From assembly GCF_042677005.1 (NCBI RefSeq), contig NZ_JBHTIF010000003.1, positions 124,001 through 188,000 of the forward strand: 64,000 nucleotides of DNA. Reading direction: 5' to 3'. Positions 50,228-60,193 of the stretch are shown here, piece by piece. How positions within the stretch are numbered: position 1 is the stretch's first letter; every line of letters begins with the position of its first letter. The stretch is from Lysobacter_I brunescens (GTDB lineage Bacteria > Pseudomonadota > Gammaproteobacteria > Xanthomonadales > Xanthomonadaceae). The notes under the pieces are model-generated. The model had not been told where the DNA came from. It made no database searches and saw nothing but the letters and a program-made list of their open reading frames with translations. The translations under genes and the position numbers were made by a program.

Positions 50228-50249
50228 AGGCTGCGTCGTTCGATCGCAA

Positions 50250-50534
50250 TCAGGGCTTGGCGGGCACGGCGCAGTAGGCCGCGAAGGCCTCGGCGTCGTT
50301 GGCGAAGCCCTTGGCCTTGGCCAGTTCCCATGGACGCACGCAACTGTTTTCGCGCGCGCACCAGCTGTAGCCGGCGGCGGGCAGGCAACCGTTGGCATCG
50401 CGATCGCCGCCGATGGCGCGCTGCGGCTCGGCGTCCGGCTTCACCGGCGTGTTGCGCACCTCGGGCGGGACGCTGTAGCAGGCGGCCAGCGAAGCGGTCA
50501 GGCAGAGCAGGGACAGCAGGCGCAGCGTGGACAT
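50250..50534 (-). CDS. Small lipoprotein with paired cysteines
   Basis: 94 residues. The lipobox is LTASLAAC (Cys19). The mature part ends with GCLPAAGYSWCARENSCVRPWELAKAKGF then AYCAVPAKP, a Cys-Trp block seen in many small secreted proteins of unknown role. Four Cys probably make two disulfides. It is just downstream of metG and upstream of rnfB on the same strand. Confidence 0.75.
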   Translation of the reverse strand: MSTLRLLSLLCLTASLAACYSVPPEVRNTPVKPDAEPQRAIGGDRDANGCLPAAGYSWCARENSCVRPWELAKAKGFANDAEAFAAYCAVPAKP

Positions 50535-50591
50535 CGCGGATCTCCAGGGCTGGTGGATGGTCGAGCAGATGAAGCGAACGCGTGCAGGGCC

Positions 50592-52697
50592 TCAGCGGAC
50601 CGGCATGCCCGGCAGCGCGCCGTCGTCGGCGTCGAGCAGCGCAAGCGCGCCGCCATCGAAGCCGGCGGAGAGGATCATGCCTTCGCTCATGCCGAAGCGC
50701 ATCTTGCGCGGCGCGAGGTTGGCGATGAACACCACGCTGCGGCCGACGAGCTTTTCCGGCTCGGCGTAGCTGGCGCGGATGCCCGAGAAGATCTGGCGTT
50801 CGCCCAGATCGCCGGCGTCGAGCTTGAAGCGCAGCAGCTTGTCCGATCCGTCCACGAAACCGCATTCCAGGACCTTGCCGATGCGCAGGTCGAGCTTTGC
50901 GAAGTCCTCGATGCCGATGTATTCGCTCTTCGGGGCTTCGGGCTTCGCCGGTTCGGCGGCCTTCGGCGCGGCGGTCTCTGCCTTTGCAGGCGCGGCGGGT
51001 GCGGCAGGCTGCAGGGAATCCTTGGAAGCTTCGGTCATGGCGTCGATCTGTTTCGGGTCGATTCGGGTGAAGAGCGGGGTGTAGGGCTGGATGGCGTGGT
51101 CGAGCAGGGGGGACTCAAGATCTTGCCATCGTGAGACGGTGCAATTAAGGAACGACTCGGCTCTTGCCGCCGTCTCTGGAATGATGGGTTTCAGATACCC
51201 AGCAATCAATCGGAAAAGATTGATTGCCAAACTGCAAACGTCATGAAGTTCATTGCGACGGCTTTCATCCTTGGCTAGCGCCCAAGGTGCCTTGTCCGCA
51301 ATCCAAGCGTTGGCTGCATCCGCAACGTCCATTGTTTGTCGGCAGACATGCGCAAAGTCCCACTGCGCTGATTCGTTCAGGCCGTAAGCTGCAGACCTGC
51401 CATCCGTGACTTGTCCGTGGATTTTGTTGTACTGAAAACGATAAAAATCTGCTGCTTCCTTTGATAGGAATGCTGCTAGTTTTCCCTGAAAATTCTTTTC
51501 GATGAAGCCGGCGCAGCGGCTGGCAATATTGACAAACTTGCCAACGAGATCACTGTTAATGCGTGCGACAAAGTCGCCAAGATTCAAGTCTAGATCGTCT
51601 ACGCCCCCAGATGACTTAGCGGCGTAGTAGTAACGCAGCGCTTCCGGTGGCAGGCCGGCATCGACGTACGTCTTCGCCATCACGAACGTGCCGCGTGACT
51701 TGGACATCTTCGCGTTGTCCACGGTGAGGTAGCCGTTCACATGCAGCTTCGTGGGCGTGCGGAAACCGGAACCCTTCAGCACCGCCGGCCAGAACAACCC
51801 GTGGAAGTTCACGATGTCCTTGCCGATGAAGTGGTGCATCTCGGCGTCGCTGCCGGCTTTCGTGAACGCGTCGAAGTCGTAGCCCTTCTTTTCGCACAGC
51901 GCCTTGAAGCTGCTGAGGTAGCCGATCGGGGCGTCGAGCCAGACGTAGAAATACTTGCCGGGCTGACCGGGGATCTCGAAGCCGAAGTAGGGCGCGTCGC
52001 GGGAGATGTCCCAGGGGCGCAGGCCGCCTTCGGCGTCCAGCCATTCCTGGAGCTTGGCCTTGACGCCGGACACGGCGACGTCGCCGGACAGCCACTCGCG
52101 GAGGAAGCCGTCGAACTGGCCGAGTTCGAAGAAGAAGTGCTCGGATTCGCGCAGTTCCGGCGTCTCGCCGCTCAGCACCGAGCGCGGTTCCTTCAGCTCG
52201 GTCGGCGCGTAGGTGGCGCCGCAGACTTCGCAGTTGTCGCCGTACTGGTCGGCGCTGCCGCAGTTCGGGCAGATGCCCTTGATGTAGCGATCCGGCAGGA
52301 ACATGCCCTTGACCGGGTCGTAGAACTGCTGCACGGTCTTGCGGCCGATGTGGCCGTTGGCGTCGAGCCGTGTGTAGATGGCTTCGGTCAGCGCGCGGTT
52401 GCCGGCGGAGTTCGTCGAATCGTAGTGGTCGAATTCGACGCCGAACGCGGCGAAGTCGCGCTCGTGCGCGGCCTGGACATCGGCGATGAAGGTTTCCGGG
52501 GTCACGCCGGCCTTTTCCGCCGCGAGCATGATCGGCGTGCCGTGGGTGTCGTCCGCGCAGACGAAGTGCACCGTGTCCCCGGACATTCGCCGCGCGCGCA
52601 CCCAGATGTCGGCCTGGATGTAGCCCACCAGGTGGCCGAGGTGGATCTGGCCGTTGGCGTAGGGCAGGGCGTTGGTGACGAGGACGGAACGGGACAT
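50592..52697 (-). CDS. metG: Methionyl-tRNA synthetase with C-terminal tRNA-binding domain
   Basis: 701 residues. The Rossmann core has the HIGH motif in ANGQIHLGHLVGY, a zinc knuckle (CPNCGSADQYGDNCEVCGA), and the KMSKS loop at about 340. An anticodon-binding alpha-helix bundle follows, and the C-terminal OB-fold EMAP-like domain begins near 590 (IGIEDFAKLDLRIGKVLECGFV). It charges tRNA-Met. Bases 51120-51625, coding residues about 357-526 of the anticodon domain, differ strongly in composition: 25 of 60 GC in 51181-51240 and 21 of 60 in 51421-51480, compared with 37 of 60 in 51721-51780 and 46 of 60 in 50941-51000. Its codons include CTA and TCA. The protein remains uninterrupted. Confidence 0.95.
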   Translation of the reverse strand: MSRSVLVTNALPYANGQIHLGHLVGYIQADIWVRARRMSGDTVHFVCADDTHGTPIMLAAEKAGVTPETFIADVQAAHERDFAAFGVEFDHYDSTNSAGNRALTEAIYTRLDANGHIGRKTVQQFYDPVKGMFLPDRYIKGICPNCGSADQYGDNCEVCGATYAPTELKEPRSVLSGETPELRESEHFFFELGQFDGFLREWLSGDVAVSGVKAKLQEWLDAEGGLRPWDISRDAPYFGFEIPGQPGKYFYVWLDAPIGYLSSFKALCEKKGYDFDAFTKAGSDAEMHHFIGKDIVNFHGLFWPAVLKGSGFRTPTKLHVNGYLTVDNAKMSKSRGTFVMAKTYVDAGLPPEALRYYYAAKSSGGVDDLDLNLGDFVARINSDLVGKFVNIASRCAGFIEKNFQGKLAAFLSKEAADFYRFQYNKIHGQVTDGRSAAYGLNESAQWDFAHVCRQTMDVADAANAWIADKAPWALAKDESRRNELHDVCSLAINLFRLIAGYLKPIIPETAARAESFLNCTVSRWQDLESPLLDHAIQPYTPLFTRIDPKQIDAMTEASKDSLQPAAPAAPAKAETAAPKAAEPAKPEAPKSEYIGIEDFAKLDLRIGKVLECGFVDGSDKLLRFKLDAGDLGERQIFSGIRASYAEPEKLVGRSVVFIANLAPRKMRFGMSEGMILSAGFDGGALALLDADDGALPGMPVR
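51120..51625. other. AT-rich mosaic patch inside metG
   Basis: Composition and codon choice change abruptly at both ends while the reading frame stays intact, the pattern of gene conversion or homologous replacement from a lower-GC donor rather than an insertion. Ends are placed by eye and may be off by 20-30 bases. Confidence 0.65.
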
Positions 52698-52774
52698 GGG
52701 CGCGGACGGCTCCGGACAGGGCGGCCGGCGATTATCGCACGGGCGTCGCGACCCCCGGCCGCTGGTTCATGCGC

Positions 52775-53215
52775 TCATTCCCGCATCCAGACCTGGGTCC
52801 GACCGAGCAGGGCCATGCCGATGAAGCCACGCACTTCCAGCTTCCTGCCGGCGGCGATCGGTGTCATCTTCACCGAGTACTCCTTGCCGTTCTCGGGATC
52901 GAGGATGCGGCCGCCGCCCCAGGCCTTGCCCTGCGGCTTCAGCCCCCAGGCGATGTGCATGCCGACGATGGGCTGGTTGCGGCGCTTGCCCTCGCAGGCC
53001 GTGCACAGCGGGTTCGGGCCGTCCTTCGTGTCCAGCACCTGCACGATCCGTGCCGTGAGCGTGCCGTTGCCGGCCTCCTGGATCTCGATCACCGCCTTCG
53101 GCTTGCCGGTGGCATCGTCGATGCTGCGCCAGCGGCCGACCGGCGAGGCCTGCTGCGCCCAGGCGGCGATGGGCAGGAGGCAGGTGAGTAGCGCGGCGGC
53201 GGGGGCGATGCGCAT
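52775..53215 (-). CDS. Exported DUF2147 protein, copy 1
   Basis: 146 residues. Signal peptide MRIAPAAALLTCLLPIAAWAQ. The DUF2147 domain begins SPVGRWRSIDDATGKPKAVIEIQEA, with a Cys pair in LCTACEGKRRNQPIVGMHIAWGL, GGGRILDPENGKEYSVKM and the last part IGMALLGRTQVWMR. Its function is unknown. The next gene encodes a paralogue with the same layout, so this is a tandem duplication. It ends just upstream of metG on the same strand. Confidence 0.85.
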   Translation of the reverse strand: MRIAPAAALLTCLLPIAAWAQQASPVGRWRSIDDATGKPKAVIEIQEAGNGTLTARIVQVLDTKDGPNPLCTACEGKRRNQPIVGMHIAWGLKPQGKAWGGGRILDPENGKEYSVKMTPIAAGRKLEVRGFIGMALLGRTQVWMRE

Positions 53216-53288
53216 GACGGGCGATCTCCGAGGCGTGGAAACGAAGACGGCCCGATGCCGGGCCGTCCTGGGGATGCGTGGAACGCGA

Positions 53289-53729
53289 TCAGTTGACGCG
53301 GACCCACTCCGCGCTGCGGCACAGGAATGCGGCGACGCAGCCGGTGACCTTCAAACGCTTGCCGCCATCGATCAGTTCGACCTTCTTGGCCTTGAAGCTG
53401 CGGTCTTCCGATGGCTTGTAGCCGTTGCCTTCGCCCCAGCCGCCTTCGATGGGCTTGAGGCCCCACAGGGTCAGCATGCCGACAACCGGCTGCCCCTTGT
53501 TCTTGCCGCTGCAGGTGGTGCAGGTGTCCGGCAAGCCGAGGTTCTCGACGATCTTGGCTGCGAAGGTCCCGTTCTTGGCCTGATAGACCTCGGTGATGGT
53601 CATCGGCTTGCCGGTTTTGTCGTCCAGCGTCTTCCAGCGGCCGACGATGCCGGTGTCTTGCGCCGACGCCGCGAACGAGGCGACCAGCAGCGGCAGGGCG
53701 AACAGCGAAATGATGGATTGGATGCGCAT
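53289..53729 (-). CDS. Exported DUF2147 protein, copy 2
   Basis: 146 residues, like copy 1. Signal peptide IISLFALPLLVASFAASAQ. GIVGRWKTLDDKTGKPMTITEVYQA, TCTTCSGKNKGQPVVGMLTLWGL, and EDRSFKAKKVELIDGGKRLKVTGCVAAFLCRSAEWV correspond block by block to copy 1. It differs mainly in having a C-terminal CVAAFLC in place of IGMALLG, which adds a possible disulfide. Function unknown; both copies may be expressed together. Confidence 0.85.
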   Translation of the reverse strand: MRIQSIISLFALPLLVASFAASAQDTGIVGRWKTLDDKTGKPMTITEVYQAKNGTFAAKIVENLGLPDTCTTCSGKNKGQPVVGMLTLWGLKPIEGGWGEGNGYKPSEDRSFKAKKVELIDGGKRLKVTGCVAAFLCRSAEWVRVN

Positions 53730-53851
53730 CGTGACCCCTCCCAGGGCGTTGGATTCTGAATGTGTCGTGCCCCGGCTCGGTACCGCCCGGACATGTGCCA
53801 GTTATACCGCATCCGGTGGGGTATGGACGTGATGTCGGTCAGTCGGACAGG

Positions 53852-53881
53852 CAAAAAAAGAGCCCGGCTTGCGCCGGGCTC
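53852..53881 (-). terminator. Rho-independent terminator of the TonB receptor gene
   Basis: On the minus strand GAGCCCGGC...GCCGGGCTC is followed by seven T's (plus-strand A-run 53853-53859). It sits 27 bases past the receptor's stop. Confidence 0.9.
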
Positions 53882-53907
53882 CTTCATCTCGCGCGTACGA
53901 AGTTCGA

Positions 53908-56775
53908 TCAGTTGAACTTGTACGAGAACTGCGCCGAAACGGTACGACCGATCGGGCTGTAGCCGCGCCAGAAGAACGGATACGTGTTGAAGCCGCTGTC
54001 GTCCGGGTGGAAGTTGTTGAAGATGTTGTTCACGAAGAAGCTGACGCTGGCCTTGTCCGTGATCTTCTTGCTGACGTTCGCGTTCCACAGGAAGTACGGC
54101 GCGACGCGTGCGGTTTCCTGCCAGTTCGGCAGGCTGCCGTAGCGGGTCATGAACACGTTCGCCGCCCAGTCGCCCTTCTGCCAGCCCACCGAGCCACGCA
54201 TGCGGCTGCGGAAGTCGAAGTTGCCCGGATCGTCACGCCAGTTGCGGTCGATCGGATCGGTGGCAAAGGTCTGCAACTCGTAGCCGAGGACGTGCGACCA
54301 CTCCAGCGAGAACGCGAAGTCGCCGAAACGGTCGGTGTCCATCCGGTACCTGATCGACGCGTCGATGCCGTCCACGCGGCGCTGCGACTGGTTCACCGGA
54401 CCGCTGCGGATGCCGGTCACGCGGTCGGTCGGTTCGCCTGCGGCAGGCTCACGGGTCACGCGGCTGATGACTTCCTGGCAGAACGCCGATCCCGCTGCGA
54501 ACGGATAGGGCTGGCGGGTGCGGGTCAGGCCCGTGCGGCAACCGGCTTCCGCGTCCAGGATGAAGGTGGACGACAGGTTGGCCACCGCGCCTTCGAGCTT
54601 GACGACGTAGTAGTCGGCCTGCACGGAGAGGTTGTCGGTGATGTCCCAGACCAGACCGTAGGTCAGCGACTTGCCGGTTTCTTCCTCGAGCGTCGGCTCG
54701 CCCTTGCTGGTCGCGAACATCGAGTAGCTGTACGTGGCGCCCGCGCAGCTCGCCGTGCCGGGCGTGCCGCCGGTCGACAGGCAGCGGAAGGTGTCGAGCG
54801 CGGTGCTGAAGCCGCCGCTGCCTTCGTTGTACACGTAGTGCATGTCCGGCGCCTTGAAGCTGGTCGAGTAGTTGGCGCGGAGCAGCAGCGATTCGATCGG
54901 ACGGAATTCGAGGCCGGCGGCCCAGGTCTTCGCGTCGTCGACGTTGGTGATGTCGTTGTACTTGTCGAAGCGGCCGGCCAGGTTGGCCTTCAGCATGCTG
55001 AAGATCGGGATGCTGACTTCCGCGCCGATCGCGTAGCGGTCGCGATCACCGCCGCCGTTCGTGCCGGTCAGGTTGTAGACCGTACGGTTGGTCGGCAGGA
55101 TGCCCGCCGGCGACTTCAGCTCGTAACCCTGCTTGGTGTATTCGATGACACCGGCGATGCCCAGCGGGCCGGCCGGCAGTTCGAACAGATCGCCGCTGAC
55201 CACGAAGTTGCCCTGGGTGACGTACGAATCGGCTTCGTACTTCAGGATCGAAGACATCGCCCGGTATTCCTCGGGCGTGATCGGGCGGTACCAGCGGTCC
55301 AGGTTGATCAGGTAGCGCGGAGCCGCCGCAGTGCCGAGGTTCGGGCCGAGGAAGAAGTTGGTCACTTCCGAGCCGTCGAGGCGCGGGCGGGTGCGGCTTG
55401 CGCTGTACTCGGCGCGGCCGAGGGTCAGATCCCAGTCGAACTTCTCGCCGAAGTTGCCGCGCAGGCCGATCGCGAAGTCCCAGGACTTCTCGGTGAACTT
55501 CTGGTTCGTCGCTTCGACGCCGCCCACTTCCTGCGGCGTGAAGATGCGCTGCACCGTGACGTTGCCGTTGATCGTCGGGTTGGTGGCGAAGAAGGCTGCA
55601 GTGCGCGTGCCGACGCCATCCGTATGCGGGCCACCGAAGAACTCGAGGCCGCCCGACAACTCCGACTTGGAGTGGTAGGCCATCAGGCTCGACCACAGTT
55701 CCATGCCGTTGTCGAACTGCCAGTTGCCGTACAGGTAACCCGACAGGTCCTTGTTGCCGTTGTTGATGGTCTGGTAACCGACATCCTTGAAGTAACCGCA
55801 GGTGCTGCCGGTGACGTAGGACTGGCCGGCCAGCGGATGGGTCGCCGGGTACACGGCGCGGTACGTCCAGTCGACGTATTCGCCGCCGAAGCGGTCGCAG
55901 GTGCCTGCTGGCGGCGTGATGCGGTTCTGCGAACCGACCGGCACGCCGGAGCGCAGGATCAGCAGGCCGCTGGCCGGCTGGTTGCCGACGACGGCCGGCG
56001 GCAGCGGGTTGTCGTCGCGCGAATCCATGAAGTCGCGCTGGTAGGCATAGACCGGCTCGTCGTAGAAGTATTCGAGCGCGTAGGTCAGGCTCCAGTTGTC
56101 GCCGGTCTTGCCGCCGACCCACTGCAGGTCGGTGTAATCGCCGCCGCCCGTGGTGCTGGTGCCGGCGCGCAGGGTGAAGATGTCGCCTTCGTAGTTCTTC
56201 TTCAGCACGACGTTGACCACGCCGGCCACGGCGTCGGAGCCGTAGATCGCCGAGGCGCCGCCGCTGAGGATTTCGATGCGTTCGACCGCAGCGGTCGGGA
56301 TGTTGCCGAAGTTCTGGAAGTTGCTCTGGCCGTTGTACGGGAACGGATAGTCGGCGGCGCGACGACCGTTGATCAGCAGCAGCGTACGGCCTTCTCCGAG
56401 GCCGCGCAGGTTGATCGGCGAGCCGTTCGGCGTGAAGCCACCGGCCGAGTTCAGTTCGTTCTGGCTGGAACCGGCGTTCTGCGTGATCGTGCGCAGGGTG
56501 TCGGCGACGGTGACGAAGCCTTCGCGCTGCAACTGCTCGGTCGAGATCACCGTGACGGGCGAGGGGCCCTCGACTTCGGAGCGCTTGATGCGGCTGCCGG
56601 TGACCACGATGCGGTCGAGGTTGCCGGACTCGTCTTTGTTCTCTTCCTGGCCCTGCTGGGCGCCGGAATTGCTGGTGTTGTCCTGTGCGAAGGCCATGCC
56701 AGAGATCAGCAGCGTCGAGAGGATCGCCGTGGTGAGCTGGCAGCGCCGCAAGGCGCGCGAGTTGCTAGAAATCAT
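53908..56775 (-). CDS. TonB-dependent outer-membrane receptor
   Basis: 955 residues. Signal peptide LTTAILSTLLISGMAFAQ, then a Gln/Asn/Glu-rich stretch, then the plug domain: DRIVVTGSRIKRSEVEGPSP, STEQLQREGFVTVADTLRTI, the LRGLGEGRTLLLINGRR signature and IPTAAVERIEILSGGASAIYGSDAVAGVVNVVLK. The remainder is a beta-barrel and it closes QFSYKFN, with the aromatic last residues needed for barrel insertion. It belongs to the large xanthomonad receptors that import carbohydrates, peptides or siderophores; the ligand is not known. ATG 56775 is used because GGGGAA precedes it and the signal peptide begins there. A CRP/Clp-like site lies 130 bases upstream. Confidence 0.93.
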   Translation of the reverse strand: MISSNSRALRRCQLTTAILSTLLISGMAFAQDNTSNSGAQQGQEENKDESGNLDRIVVTGSRIKRSEVEGPSPVTVISTEQLQREGFVTVADTLRTITQNAGSSQNELNSAGGFTPNGSPINLRGLGEGRTLLLINGRRAADYPFPYNGQSNFQNFGNIPTAAVERIEILSGGASAIYGSDAVAGVVNVVLKKNYEGDIFTLRAGTSTTGGGDYTDLQWVGGKTGDNWSLTYALEYFYDEPVYAYQRDFMDSRDDNPLPPAVVGNQPASGLLILRSGVPVGSQNRITPPAGTCDRFGGEYVDWTYRAVYPATHPLAGQSYVTGSTCGYFKDVGYQTINNGNKDLSGYLYGNWQFDNGMELWSSLMAYHSKSELSGGLEFFGGPHTDGVGTRTAAFFATNPTINGNVTVQRIFTPQEVGGVEATNQKFTEKSWDFAIGLRGNFGEKFDWDLTLGRAEYSASRTRPRLDGSEVTNFFLGPNLGTAAAPRYLINLDRWYRPITPEEYRAMSSILKYEADSYVTQGNFVVSGDLFELPAGPLGIAGVIEYTKQGYELKSPAGILPTNRTVYNLTGTNGGGDRDRYAIGAEVSIPIFSMLKANLAGRFDKYNDITNVDDAKTWAAGLEFRPIESLLLRANYSTSFKAPDMHYVYNEGSGGFSTALDTFRCLSTGGTPGTASCAGATYSYSMFATSKGEPTLEEETGKSLTYGLVWDITDNLSVQADYYVVKLEGAVANLSSTFILDAEAGCRTGLTRTRQPYPFAAGSAFCQEVISRVTREPAAGEPTDRVTGIRSGPVNQSQRRVDGIDASIRYRMDTDRFGDFAFSLEWSHVLGYELQTFATDPIDRNWRDDPGNFDFRSRMRGSVGWQKGDWAANVFMTRYGSLPNWQETARVAPYFLWNANVSKKITDKASVSFFVNNIFNNFHPDDSGFNTYPFFWRGYSPIGRTVSAQFSYKFN

Positions 56776-56905
56776 GTGTTTCCCCGGTTGCAAGTCGTTA
56801 TTCGATATCGAGATGGCATGACAGTCCCCGGCCATCCTCGGCGAACTTAACATGCGGTTAACGCCGTTGTCATGAGCACTTCATGTTCCTGTGTTGCCCT
56901 GAACT

Positions 56906-56921
56906 AGTGATTTTCGTCACA
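56906..56921. promoter_or_regulatory. CRP/Clp-type operator between the TonB receptor and apbC
   Basis: Read on the minus strand it is TGTGA-CGAAAA-TCACT, a near-perfect match to the CRP site TGTGA-N6-TCACA (one change at the final base). It lies about 130 bases before the receptor start and 80 before apbC. In Xanthomonas, Clp binds such sites. Control of the receptor gene by carbon source or by cyclic di-GMP through Clp is inferred, not shown. Confidence 0.6.
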
Positions 56922-57001
56922 AAATAAACGTACTGTGCCGTATTGTGACGCTGCGCGACGCAGTGCTGGCCGGGCGGGCAGGTGCCGGCGACAATATCGG
57001 G

Positions 57002-57874
57002 ATGAATACGCCTTCCATGTCCCGACTCCCTCCGCACGCCGTCCAGGCCGATCTCGCGCCCCTGCCGCGCATCCGCAACATCCTCGCCGTCGGCTCCGGC
57101 AAGGGTGGGGTCGGCAAGTCGACCACGGCGGTGAACCTCGCCGTGGCGCTGGCCGCTTCGGGCCTGCGCGTCGGCCTGCTCGACGCCGACATCTACGGCC
57201 CCAGCATCCCGACCATGCTCGGCTTGTCCGGGCGTCCTGACAGTCCGGACGGCAAATCCATCGTGCCGATGCGGGCCCACGGCGTGGAGACGATGTCCAT
57301 CGGCTTCCTGGTGGAGCAGGACACGCCGATGATCTGGCGCGGCCCGATGGCGACCTCGGCGCTGACCCAGCTGCTCAACGACACCCGCTGGGGCGGTGAC
57401 GAAGGCGAGGGCCTGGACATCCTGGTCGTCGACCTGCCGCCGGGCACCGGCGACATCCAGCTCACGCTGGCCCAGAAGATCCCGGTCGCGGGCGCGCTCA
57501 TCGTGACCACGCCGCAGGAAGTGGCCACCCTGGACGCGCGCAAGGCGCTGAAGATGTTCGAGAAAGTGAACGTCCCGGTGCTGGGCCTGATCGAGAACAT
57601 GGCGCAGCACGTCTGCTCGAACTGCGGCCACGTCGAACACCTGTTCGGCAGTGGCGGCGGCGAACGCATGGCGGCGCAGTACGGCGTGCCGCTGCTGGGT
57701 TCCCTGCCGCTGGACATCGCGATCCGCGAGCAGGGCGATGGCGGCGTCCCGGTCGTGGCGGCAGCGCCCGACTCCCCGGTGGCGGCGGCCTATCGGGCCC
57801 TGGCGGCACGTGTGGTCGCGACCCTGCGCGAGCGTCCGCGGGTCAAGGCCGAGATCGGCGCGACCTTGCTGTGA
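57002..57874 (+). CDS. apbC: Mrp/ApbC family iron-sulfur cluster carrier ATPase
   Basis: 290 residues. It begins just before a deviant Walker A motif (GSGKGGVGKST), with DADIYGPSIPTMLGL, IVDLPPGTGD-like LVVDLPPGTGDIQLTL, and a C-terminal CSNCGH pair that carries the transient Fe-S cluster. It delivers Fe-S clusters to target proteins. It lacks the N-terminal MIP18 domain found in longer Mrp. ATG 57002 fits with family starts. It is divergent from the TonB receptor and followed by a 211-base gap before the protease gene. Confidence 0.94.
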   Translation: MNTPSMSRLPPHAVQADLAPLPRIRNILAVGSGKGGVGKSTTAVNLAVALAASGLRVGLLDADIYGPSIPTMLGLSGRPDSPDGKSIVPMRAHGVETMSIGFLVEQDTPMIWRGPMATSALTQLLNDTRWGGDEGEGLDILVVDLPPGTGDIQLTLAQKIPVAGALIVTTPQEVATLDARKALKMFEKVNVPVLGLIENMAQHVCSNCGHVEHLFGSGGGERMAAQYGVPLLGSLPLDIAIREQGDGGVPVVAAAPDSPVAAAYRALAARVVATLRERPRVKAEIGATLL

Positions 57875-58084
57875 TCCTGCCGGCAGATTGATTGCACGAT
57901 CAATAAATTGATCGTTGTTCATAGGTATTGTCGATGACAGCGGTGGCAAGCCCGGCCGCTGGTCGGCGATGTTGCATCGCGGCGTGCAACCGCTCGCGAT
58001 GCGTCCCTAGTGTGTCGACGCTTCGGCGGATTTCCGCCGGTCTGCAGCAACGACAATCACAATCACAACAGGGGCTTGAAACAG

Positions 58085-59455
<1,371 letters not shown>

Positions 59456-59475
59456 TTTCCGGCCTCCCCGACCCG

Positions 59476-59502
59476 CGAAGGCCCGGCCCTGCCGGGCCTT
59501 CG
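59476..59502 (+). terminator. Hairpin terminator after the protease gene
   Basis: CGAAGGCCCGGC pairs with GCCGGGCCTTCG around CCT, 20 bases after the stop. Confidence 0.65.
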
Positions 59503-59601
59503 TCGTTCCCGGGCATCCGTCCGGGGCAAGCCTCGGCGGCGATCCCGTAGAATGGCCGGCCTTGCCCCTGACAGACGGGCCCCGGCCCGGAACACACACG
59601 C

Positions 59602-60171
59602 ATGAGCATCAAGAGCGACCGCTGGATCCGCCGCATGTCCGAACAACAGGGCATGATCGACCCCTTCGAGCCTGGGCAGATCAAGCATGCCGCCGACGGC
59701 CAGCGGATCGTCAGCTACGGCACCTCCAGCTACGGCTACGACGTGCGTTGCTCGCGCGAGTTCAAGATCTTCACCAACATCAACTCCACGATCGTCGATC
59801 CCAAGCATTTCGATCCCAAGAGCTTCGTCGACGTGGTCGCCGACGAGTGCATCATCCCGCCCAACTCGTTTGCGCTGGCGCGCACCGTCGAGTACTTCCG
59901 CATCCCGCGCGACGTGCTGGTGGTGTGCCTGGGCAAGAGCACCTACGCGCGCTGCGGGATCATCGTCAACGTCACGCCGCTGGAGCCGGAATGGGAAGGT
60001 CACGTGACCCTCGAATTCAGCAACACCACGCCGCTGCCGGCGCGCATCTACGCCAACGAGGGCGTCGCGCAGATGCTGTTCTTCCAGTCCGACGAGGTCT
60101 GCGAGACCTCCTACAAGGACCGCGGCGGCAAGTACCAGGGCCAGACCGGCGTGACCTTGCCGCGCACCTGA
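59602..60171 (+). CDS. dcd: dCTP deaminase
   Basis: 189 residues. IVSYGTSSYGYDVRCSREF, the IPPNSFALARTVEYFRIP strand, GKSTYARCGIIVNVTPLEPEWEGHVTLEFSNTTPLPARIYANEG (catalytic Glu and Ser) are all those of the trimeric Dcd family. It turns dCTP into dUTP as a source of dTMP. The length agrees with E. coli Dcd (193). The next gene starts 22 bases after it, so an operon is possible. Confidence 0.95.
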   Translation: MSIKSDRWIRRMSEQQGMIDPFEPGQIKHAADGQRIVSYGTSSYGYDVRCSREFKIFTNINSTIVDPKHFDPKSFVDVVADECIIPPNSFALARTVEYFRIPRDVLVVCLGKSTYARCGIIVNVTPLEPEWEGHVTLEFSNTTPLPARIYANEGVAQMLFFQSDEVCETSYKDRGGKYQGQTGVTLPRT

Positions 60172-60193
60172 GCGCGCCAGCAGGCTCCGCGAG

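Noticed and set aside
53869..56850. 993-codon open frame on the plus strand opposite the TonB receptor
   Set aside because: Low-complexity Val/Arg/Asp/Ala product with no motif. The minus strand encodes a textbook TonB receptor.
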